DNA from: JAWWPY01 sp033854735
GTDB taxonomy: Bacteria > Actinomycetota > Actinomycetes > Streptosporangiales > Streptosporangiaceae
Reading direction: 5' to 3'
DNA length: 64,000 nt
Assembly: GCA_033854735.1 (NCBI GenBank)
Contig: JAWWPY010000024.1
Coordinates: forward strand, 30,181-94,180
The position numbers and the translations under genes were made by a program. Each line of letters opens with the position of its first letter. Position 1 is the first letter of the stretch. Below the pieces are notes generated by a model, which had not been told where the DNA came from, searched no databases, and was given only the letters and a program-made list of their open reading frames with translations. Of the stretch, positions 57,797-64,000 are shown one piece after another.

Positions 57797-59844
57797 CAGG
57801 ATGCCTCCTTTGCGCGGATGAGGCTGGTCAGCGTGGTGCTGGCCTGATCCCGGAGCGGGCCGGCCCGGGCCGCGAGGCCGGGGACTGTCACCAGTTCGGC
57901 CGTCAGGTGACGGGCCACCACGCCAGCCAGCCCGAGCCGCACGGGTCCCTCCTCGGCGTCCACGACGATGCTGGTGGCAGCGGTTCTGGCCAGCGCGGAC
58001 GCGGCCCGTTTCGCCTGCGCCACGGCATCACCGTCGCCGGTCGCGCGGCCGTCCGTGATCAGGACGAGAATCGGGCGGCGGGCTGGATCCCGCCAGCCTT
58101 CACGGCGTATCAGCTGGCGGACGGCCTCAAGTCCCGCCGCGAGCGGGGTACGGCCGCCGACCGGGAGATCCCGCAGCCGCCGGGCCGCGAGCTCGACGGA
58201 ACCCGTGGGAGGGACGACAACGGTGGCCTCAGACCCCCGGAACGTCAGCAACGCCACCCGGTCGCGGCGCCGGTAGGCGTCGCTGAGCAGCGACAGGGCA
58301 GTGGTGGCCACCGTGGCGCTGCGCCTGCGGGCGGCCATCGAGCCGGAGGTGTCGAGCAGCAGCACGATGAGGTTGGACTCGCGGCCCCGGCGCAGGCTGG
58401 CGCGCAGGTCGCCGCCCGTGACCGTGAAAGCCGCGCCCGGCCTGGCCAGCACGGCCGCGCGCATCGTGGGCAGCAGCTCGGGCCGCGACGACGAGCGGAC
58501 GCTGGCTATCGGCCGGCCGTGCGGCCCGCGGGAACCCGACCGGCGCCCTTCGTATCCCGATCCGAGCCCGCTGGCCTGGATGCGGCGGACCCGGAATGCC
58601 GGCCCCGGGGGTGCCGAGGTGCCTATGGGCTCGTGGACTGCCCCTGACGTGGCCGACCCTGACGTGGCCGACCCTGGCGTGGCTGCCCCAGACGGCCCGG
58701 CAGGCTCCCCGCTTCCTCCGCCGCCATCGTCGGCCGGGCCATCGCCGTCGGGCCGGCCGCTCTGGCCGCCGGGCGGTCCGCCGCCTTCAGGCGGGGCGCT
58801 CTGGCCCGGCGGGTCCGGGGGCCCGCCGTCGTCGTCCGGCCCGAGAGCCTTGTCCAACTGGTCCGCGTCCGCCCCCGGGTCGTCGAACGGGCCGCGCCGC
58901 TGGCGGTGCAGCAGCGCGAGCCGGGCGGCCACCCGGATGTCCGCGCCGGTGACGGTGTCCCGCTGCTGCCACGCCGCGTGGGCGATCGCCGCCCGGCAGG
59001 TGATGAGGTCTCCGCGCATCCCGTCCACGCCGAGGGTCGCGCAGGCCGTGGTGACCCGGAGCAGCTCCGTGTCGGGCAGCACGACAACGCCAAGCGCGGC
59101 CCGGGCCGCGCCGATGCGGCTGCCGAGTTCCCGTTCCGCGGGAGCGTGCGCCGCCGCGCTCGCTGCTGGGGAGCGGTCATGATCGAGCCGGGCCCTGACC
59201 ACTGCGGCCCGGCGCGACGGGTCATCGCTGGCGATGACGGGCAGGCACAGGCCGAACCGGTCGAGCAACTGGGGACGAAGCTCCCCCTCCTCCGGGTTCA
59301 TGGTGCCGACCAGCAGGAACCGCGAGGCGTGCCGGAGCGAGATCCCCTCACGCTCCACGCTCGTCTCACCCGTGGCCGCCGCGTCGAGGAGGACATCGAC
59401 GATGTGGTCGGGAAGCAAATTGACCTCGTCGACGTAGAGCACCCCGCGGTTGGCCAGCGCGAGCAGGCCAGGCTCGAACGCCTCCGCGGTCGTAGCCCCG
59501 GCCAGTACGCGCGGAACGTCGAGGCTGCCAGTGACACGGTCATCGGTGGCCCCCAGCGGCAGCTCGACCAGCCGGGCGGCACGGTACTCACCGCGGCTGC
59601 CGCCCAGGTGAGGACCATCGGGGCAGCCGGGGTCCGGGTCCGCCGGATCGCAGGAGAAACGGCACCCGGCTATGACCGTGACACCGGGCAGGATCCCGGC
59701 CAGGCCCCGGACAAGGGTCGTCTTCGCGGTGCCCTTCTCCCCGGTCAGCAGCACCCCACCGAGGCCGGGGTCCACGGCGCCCAGCAGCAGGGCGAGCCGC
59801 GCGTCATCCTGGCCGACGACCGCCGAGAACGGCAGCCGGCTCAC
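57796..59844 (-). CDS. Fused ChlI-ChlD-type chelatase subunit (VWA/AAA+) for cobalt insertion
   Basis: A 682-residue protein combining a ChlI/BchI-like AAA+ ATPase (Walker A GEKGTAKTT at 35-43; Walker B VLYVDEVNLLPDH; NREEGELRPQL-like MNPEEGELRPQL) with a VWA domain whose MIDAS is DTSGSM (498-503). A long acidic Pro/Gly-rich linker joins them (about 310-440). GTG 59844 is chosen as it overlaps cobN by four bases and begins MSRLPFSAVVGQ. Partnering CobN, it probably drives ATP-dependent Co2+ insertion, replacing separate CobS/CobT. Confidence 0.9.
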   Translation of the reverse strand: MSRLPFSAVVGQDDARLALLLGAVDPGLGGVLLTGEKGTAKTTLVRGLAGILPGVTVIAGCRFSCDPADPDPGCPDGPHLGGSRGEYRAARLVELPLGATDDRVTGSLDVPRVLAGATTAEAFEPGLLALANRGVLYVDEVNLLPDHIVDVLLDAAATGETSVEREGISLRHASRFLLVGTMNPEEGELRPQLLDRFGLCLPVIASDDPSRRAAVVRARLDHDRSPAASAAAHAPAERELGSRIGAARAALGVVVLPDTELLRVTTACATLGVDGMRGDLITCRAAIAHAAWQQRDTVTGADIRVAARLALLHRQRRGPFDDPGADADQLDKALGPDDDGGPPDPPGQSAPPEGGGPPGGQSGRPDGDGPADDGGGGSGEPAGPSGAATPGSATSGSATSGAVHEPIGTSAPPGPAFRVRRIQASGLGSGYEGRRSGSRGPHGRPIASVRSSSRPELLPTMRAAVLARPGAAFTVTGGDLRASLRRGRESNLIVLLLDTSGSMAARRRSATVATTALSLLSDAYRRRDRVALLTFRGSEATVVVPPTGSVELAARRLRDLPVGGRTPLAAGLEAVRQLIRREGWRDPARRPILVLITDGRATGDGDAVAQAKRAASALARTAATSIVVDAEEGPVRLGLAGVVARHLTAELVTVPGLAARAGPLRDQASTTLTSLIRAKEAS
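58640..58685. repeat. Short tandem repeats in the chelatase linker
   Basis: Three imperfect in-frame 15-base units (consensus TGACGTGGCCGACCC, forward strand) encode repeated GSATS in the linker of the fused chelatase subunit. They are likely length-variable and structurally flexible. Confidence 0.7.
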
Positions 59845-62800
59845 GTTTGGGCCTCTTCGAGCTGCCCCTCGACTTGCAGGTACACCGCGCGCAGGGCCTC
59901 CAGGGTCGGCGCCTCGGGCGTTTCCCACAGGCCCCGGTCGGCCGCTTCGAGCAGTCGCTCAGTGATGCCGCGCAGCGCCCATGGGTTGCTGGTTTCCAGG
60001 AACTCCCTGGTGTCCGGGTCCAGCACATAGGAGGCGGCGAGCTTCTCATACATCCAGTCGGCGACCACGCCGGTGGTGGCGTCCCAGCCGAAGAGATAGT
60101 CGACGGTCGCGGCGAGCTCGAAGGCGCCCTTGTAGCCATGCCGCCGCATCGCCTGGATCCAGCGCGGGTTCACCACACGTGAACGGAACACCCGGGCCGA
60201 CTCCTGCGCCAGCGAACGGGTCCGCACGTTGTCCGGCCGGGTGCTGTCGCCCACGTAGGCCAGCGGCGCAGTGCCGGTCAGCGCGCGGACCGAGGCGACC
60301 ATGCCGCCGTGATACTGGTAATAGTCGTCGGAATCGGCGATGTCATGCTCGCGACTGTCGGTGTTCTTCACGGCGAGCGCGATCCGCCGGTAGGAGGACT
60401 CCATGTCCTCGCGGGCCGCCCGCCCGTTAAGGTCGCGGCCGTAGGCGTGCCCGCCCCAGGCCGCGTAGACCTCGGCCAGGTCCCCGTCGTCCCGCCAGGA
60501 CCCGCTTTCCATCAGCGGGAGCAGCCCCGCGCCGTAGGACCCGGGTGGCGAGCCGAAGATGCGCGTGGTGGCCCGGCGCAGGTCGGCGTGCCGCCCGAGG
60601 TCGGCGAGAGCGTGGGCGCGGACAAAGTTGCCGGCCGGATCCTCGTCCAGTTCGGCGACGAGCCGGACAGCGTCATCAAGCAACGTCACGACGTGCGGGA
60701 ATGCGTCGCGGAAGAAGCCACTGATCCGCACGACCACGTCGATCCGGGGCCGGCCCAGCTCGGCGGGCGGGATGAGCTCCAGTCCGGTGACCCGGCGGCT
60801 GGCGTCATCCCACACCGGGCGCACCCCGAGCAGGGCCAGCACCTCCGCGATGTCGTCACCGGAGGTGCGCATGGCGGCCGTGCCCCATACCGACAGGCCG
60901 ACCGTGGCTGGCCACTCTCCCGTGTCCTCCCGGTACCGGGCCAGCAGTGAATCAGCGAGCTGCTGGCCGGTATCCCAGGCGAGCCGCGACGGTACCGCCT
61001 TGGGGTCCACGGCGTAGAAGTTCCGGCCGGTCGGCAGCGTGTTGATGAGCCCGCGCAGCGGGGACCCGCTCGGCCCCGCGGGCACGTGCCCGCCATCGAG
61101 GGCGTGCAGCACCGCGTCGATCTCGCCGGCCGTGGCCGCGAGGCGCGGGATCAATTCTTCAGCGGCGAAACGCAGCAGCCGCTCGACTGTCTCATCCCGG
61201 CGGCCGAGCACGTCTTCGGTAATCGCCCGGGCCGCCTCAGCCAGCCACCCGGCCAGTTCCATTCCTTCGACCAGCGCCCGGGCCAGTTCTTCGGCCCGGT
61301 CGACCGCGGCCTTGGCCGCCGTCCCGTCCTCCACCAGGCCGAGTGCCTCACGCAGGCCCGGCATGCCGCCACCCCCGTACCCGGCCCCGCCCGCCCAGAT
61401 CTGGCGGGCCTGGAGCATCGCCAGCACCAGGCCGACCCGCTGCGCACCTTCCGGGGCCACCCCGAGCACGTGCAGGCCGTCGCGGATCTGCGCGTCTTTC
61501 ACCTCGCACAGCCAGCCGTCCACGTGCAGCAGGAAATCGTCGAATTCGTCCGTCTGCGGGCGGGCGTCCAGGCCGAGGTCGTGGTCGAGCTTGGCCGCCT
61601 GGATCAGCGTCCAGATCTGCGCGCGGATCGCCGGGAGCTTGGCCGGGTCGAGCGCGGCCACTGCAGCATGCTCATCCATCAGCTGCTCCAGCCGGGCCAG
61701 GTCGCCGTACGTCTCGGCGCGGGTCATCGGCGGCACCAGGTGGTCGACGATCGTTGCGTGGGCGCGGCGTTTGGCCTGTGTGCCTTCACCAGGATCGTTC
61801 ACCAGGAACGGGTAGATGAGTGGCAGGTTCCCGAGCGCCGCGTCGGGGCCGCACGCCGACGACATCCCGAGGTTCTTGCCGGGCAGCCACTCCAGGTTCC
61901 CGTGCTTGCCCATGTGCACGATGGCGTGCGCGCCGAAACCCTCCTCCAGCCAGCGGTAGGCGGCCAGGTAGTGGTGGCTCGGCGGCAGTTCCGGGTCGTG
62001 GTAGATGGCGACCGGGTTCTCGCCGAAGCCGCGTGGCGGCTGGACGAGCAGCAGGACGTTGCCGGCCTGGAGCGCGGCGAGCACGATGTCCCCGTCGCCG
62101 CTGGCCGACCTGTCCACATACAGCTCGCCGGGCGGCGGGCCCCAGGCCTTCTCCATCGAGGCGCGCAGTGCGTCCGGCAGCCGGTCAAACCACTGCTGGT
62201 ACTGCGCGGCGGGGATGCGGACGGCCGCGCGGGCCAGCTGCTGGTCGGTCAGCCATTCGGGGTCCTGGCCGCCGGCCGCGATGACGGCGTGGATCAGGGC
62301 GTCACCGTCCGGCGGCTCGATGCCCGGCAGCGCGTCAGGTCCACTGACCGGGCCGGTGTCATAGCCGCGCTCGCGCAGCGCCCGGAGCAGGCGGACCGTG
62401 CTGGCCGGGGTGTCGAGCCCCACCGCGTTGCCGATCCTGGAGTGCTTGGTCGGGTAGGCCGACAGCACGATCGCCACCCGCCGCCGGGGCGGCGGGATGT
62501 GCCGCAGCCGCGCGAGCGCGACCGCCGTCCCGGCCACCCGCGCCGCCCGCTCCGGATCGGGAACATAGCGGGACAGGCCGTCCGCTCCGGTCTCCTTGAA
62601 GGAGAACGGCACGCTGATCAGCCGGCCGTCGAATTCCGGGATGGCCACCTGGGTGGCCGCGTCGAGAGGACTGAGCCCGGCATTGGCGCCGGCCCACTGC
62701 GCCCGGGGGGACGTCAGGCACAGCGCCTGGACGACGGGGATGTCCAGGGCCGCGACGGCCCCGACATCCCATGCTTCGTCGTCCCCGCCTGCCTGGGAGG

Positions 62801-63485
62801 CCGCGGGCACCGTCCCGCCGGCCGCGAGAACGGTCACTATCAGGACATCGGCCTGGCCCAGCGCTTCCAGCAGCGCACGGTCGGCGGTCCTGAGGCTGGC
62901 GCACCAGACCGGCCGGGCGCGGGCCCCGCAGGCCCCGATCGCCTCGCACAGGGCGTCCACGAACCCGGTGTTCCCGGCCAGCTCATGCGCGCGGTAGTAG
63001 AGAACCGCCACAGTCGGCCCATCCACCGCGGAATCCTCATGCCACGGGTGGCGGCCCCAGGTGGGCATGGGCTCGGGAGCGGCGAAGCCGTGGCCGGCCA
63101 GCAGGACCGTATCGGCCAGGAAATGTGCGAGTTCGCGGAGATTGCCGGGCCCCCCGTGCGCCAGGTACTCGTGAGCCTGCGCGGCGATGCCCGCGGGAAC
63201 GCTGGACAAGGACATCAGGGCCGCGTCCGGGACCATCTCGCCGCCGAGCGCGATAAGCGGGCCAGGATGGCGGCGCAGCGCGGCGAGACCTTCCGGCCAC
63301 GCTTGCTCGCCGCCGAGCAGGCGGACGACGACCACGTCGGCGCCGTCCAGCAGCGGAGGCAGGTCGGCAGCCGGCAGGCGAGCCGGGTTGGCCAGCCGGT
63401 AGTCCGCGCCGCTCGCACGCGCGGCGAGCAGGTCGGTGTCGGAAGTAGACAGCAGCAGCACGCTGACTTGCTGGTCGTGGTCCAC
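59841..63485 (-). CDS. cobN: Cobaltochelatase subunit CobN
   Basis: A 1214-residue CobN/BchH-family large subunit that binds the corrin and Co2+. Family segments include FSFKETGADGLSRYVPDPER, LSAYPTKHSRIGNAVGLDTP, GAHAIVHMGKHGNLEWLPGK, SSACGPDAALGNLPLIYPF, LINTLPTGRNFYAVDPK and, near the end, MRRHGYKGAFELAATVDYLF. GTG 63485 follows GAGGAGGG. It is the first gene of the operon and lies 40 bases downstream of the cobalamin riboswitch. Length is normal for aerobic-type CobN. Confidence 0.95.
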   Translation of the reverse strand: MDHDQQVSVLLLSTSDTDLLAARASGADYRLANPARLPAADLPPLLDGADVVVVRLLGGEQAWPEGLAALRRHPGPLIALGGEMVPDAALMSLSSVPAGIAAQAHEYLAHGGPGNLRELAHFLADTVLLAGHGFAAPEPMPTWGRHPWHEDSAVDGPTVAVLYYRAHELAGNTGFVDALCEAIGACGARARPVWCASLRTADRALLEALGQADVLIVTVLAAGGTVPAASQAGGDDEAWDVGAVAALDIPVVQALCLTSPRAQWAGANAGLSPLDAATQVAIPEFDGRLISVPFSFKETGADGLSRYVPDPERAARVAGTAVALARLRHIPPPRRRVAIVLSAYPTKHSRIGNAVGLDTPASTVRLLRALRERGYDTGPVSGPDALPGIEPPDGDALIHAVIAAGGQDPEWLTDQQLARAAVRIPAAQYQQWFDRLPDALRASMEKAWGPPPGELYVDRSASGDGDIVLAALQAGNVLLLVQPPRGFGENPVAIYHDPELPPSHHYLAAYRWLEEGFGAHAIVHMGKHGNLEWLPGKNLGMSSACGPDAALGNLPLIYPFLVNDPGEGTQAKRRAHATIVDHLVPPMTRAETYGDLARLEQLMDEHAAVAALDPAKLPAIRAQIWTLIQAAKLDHDLGLDARPQTDEFDDFLLHVDGWLCEVKDAQIRDGLHVLGVAPEGAQRVGLVLAMLQARQIWAGGAGYGGGGMPGLREALGLVEDGTAAKAAVDRAEELARALVEGMELAGWLAEAARAITEDVLGRRDETVERLLRFAAEELIPRLAATAGEIDAVLHALDGGHVPAGPSGSPLRGLINTLPTGRNFYAVDPKAVPSRLAWDTGQQLADSLLARYREDTGEWPATVGLSVWGTAAMRTSGDDIAEVLALLGVRPVWDDASRRVTGLELIPPAELGRPRIDVVVRISGFFRDAFPHVVTLLDDAVRLVAELDEDPAGNFVRAHALADLGRHADLRRATTRIFGSPPGSYGAGLLPLMESGSWRDDGDLAEVYAAWGGHAYGRDLNGRAAREDMESSYRRIALAVKNTDSREHDIADSDDYYQYHGGMVASVRALTGTAPLAYVGDSTRPDNVRTRSLAQESARVFRSRVVNPRWIQAMRRHGYKGAFELAATVDYLFGWDATTGVVADWMYEKLAASYVLDPDTREFLETSNPWALRGITERLLEAADRGLWETPEAPTLEALRAVYLQVEGQLEEAQT

Positions 63486-63525
63486 GATGGCCCTCCTCGG
63501 GATCCTCGCCCCGGGTCGTGGGTGG

Positions 63526-63712
63526 CGGCGGCCGGAGTGTCCTGGCTCCCGGATCGACGCGCGCCCCGGTCTTCCCGCCGCAAAGGGCCGTGACCATGCT
63601 GGGGTTTGCTCACCGGTGACAGTGGCGGGACCGCGCCGGAATCACACCGGCTTCCTCCACTGGCCGTCGCATGCTCCTGCAGACTCTGGCGTACGGCCGG
63701 GTGCCCGTCAAC
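63526..63712 (-). promoter_or_regulatory. Cobalamin (AdoCbl) riboswitch
   Basis: On the minus strand the conserved core is GGAAGCCGGTGTGATTCCGG then CGCGGTCCCGCCACTGTCA (63615-63655), matching the class-I cobalamin riboswitch consensus. The B12 box reads GAGCCAGGACACTCCGGCC (63530-63548), near the 3' end. The 5' boundary is placed near GACGGGCACCCGG (about 63712) and is approximate. It lies in the cobN leader and probably represses translation or elongation of the whole cobN-cobB-permease operon when B12 is plentiful. Confidence 0.88.
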
Positions 63713-63781
63713 CACAGACTCGCCTTCATTAACCGCGGGCTCACCTTCATCAACCGCGGGCCCGCCTTCGGTCGTTGACCG
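63698..63781. repeat. 21-bp imperfect tandem repeats between the riboswitch and cobG
   Basis: Units at 63719-63739 (CTCGCCTTCATTAACCGCGG), 63740-63760 (CTCACCTTCATCAACCGCGG) and 63761-63781 (a diverged copy, CCCGCCTTCGGTCG) repeat with 21-base period. A fourth diverged unit may precede at 63698-63718. The period is two helical turns, which would suit a cooperatively bound regulator in the divergent cobN/cobG promoter region. Confidence 0.6.
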
Positions 63782-63839
63782 TGGCCGGCGGCAGCCACTA
63801 CTGTCGGCCTTCATCCTCACTACGTCCACGTCACCTCCC

Positions 63840-64000
63840 ATGCCGGCGGCCGATGCCTGTCCGGGCATCCTCGATCTGCACGAGGCTCGCGACGGCCACG
63901 TCGCCCGGATACGGCTGCCCGGCGGCTACGCCACGGGCCGCAGGCTGCGTGGGCTGGCCGCCCTGGCCAGCCGGTTCGGCAACGGCTGCGTGGATCTCAC
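63840..64000 (+). CDS. cobG: Precorrin-3B synthase CobG, partial
   Basis: The N-terminal 53 residues only; the gene runs off the right edge. The reading is DACPGILDLHEARDGHVARI then RLPGGYATGRRLRGLAALA and SRFGNGCVDLT. This is the ferredoxin-like half domain of the sulfite/nitrite-reductase family as found in CobG (acting in oxygen-dependent ring contraction). Its divergent position next to the cobN operon supports CobG over a nitrite reductase. ATG 63840 is tentative; no strong ribosome-binding site precedes it. Confidence 0.75.
   Translation, partial: MPAADACPGILDLHEARDGHVARIRLPGGYATGRRLRGLAALASRFGNGCVDL

Noticed and set aside
61086..63593. 835-codon plus-strand open frame
   Set aside because: Antisense to cobN throughout; composition is random-like (Gly/Arg/Gln/His-rich). 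High-GC third positions create such frames.

Overview
The window is high-GC, densely packed bacterial chromosome, most likely from an actinomycete (Streptosporangiales/Frankiales-like, exact taxon not resolvable by eye). The marker families point the same way: a complete conservon (sensor kinase, roadblock, DUF742, small GTPase), a GuaB1-type GMP reductase, an F420/luciferase-like oxidoreductase, a DUF4193 protein, actinobacterial-type ferrochelatase and cobaltochelatase genes, and many GTG starts with 1-4 base start/stop overlaps. Nothing plasmid- or phage-like dominates.

0-14.4 kb is metabolic: a TPP enzyme/cyclase pair running off the left end, a VapBC-type toxin-antitoxin (TA) pair with a palindrome over its start codon, an LLM oxidoreductase, an alpha/beta hydrolase, GuaB1, a TetR/Na+:H+ antiporter pair, an FAD lactone oxidase, a lytic transglycosylase with an unusual N-terminal domain, ferrochelatase, an inositol-monophosphatase-like enzyme and a membrane pseudokinase.

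14.6-26.7 kb holds DUF4193, two paralogous secreted phosphoesterases (the second a tandem two-domain protein whose first domain has lost its catalytic residues), an amidohydrolase, an aldo/keto reductase, a permease-acetamidase operon, an FHA/zinc-ribbon protein, an acyl-CoA dehydrogenase and an orphan ABC solute-binding lipoprotein. Two intergenic tandem-repeat tracts sit here; one ends in a 19-bp inverted repeat between convergent genes.

26.8-31.5 kb is the conservon. Right after it comes a CAU tRNA, then an accessory region (about 31.7-40.6 kb): decayed RelE toxin fragments, two head-to-head VapBC modules with separate inverted-repeat operators, a vertebrate-type transketolase, a decayed GH5 cellulase, a broken small gene that reads into the leader of a large Tat-exported GH115 alpha-glucuronidase, and a decayed VapC fragment that matches the intact copy.

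40.7-53.3 kb returns to core functions: a Mop/TOBE regulator with modABC, msrB-msrA, an ABC transporter plus two-component system operon, and a TetR plus heterodimeric ABC exporter operon whose two ATP sites are predicted to be asymmetric. After a membrane-anchored esterase, 54.7-64 kb is a cobalamin locus: a cobalamin riboswitch precedes cobN, a ChlI-ChlD fusion, cobO, cobB (with a His-rich insert) and a Ni/Co permease, all overlapping by 1-7 bases. A divergent cobG runs off the right end. Together these genes take up cobalt, insert it into the corrin ring, amidate and adenosylate it under B12 feedback.
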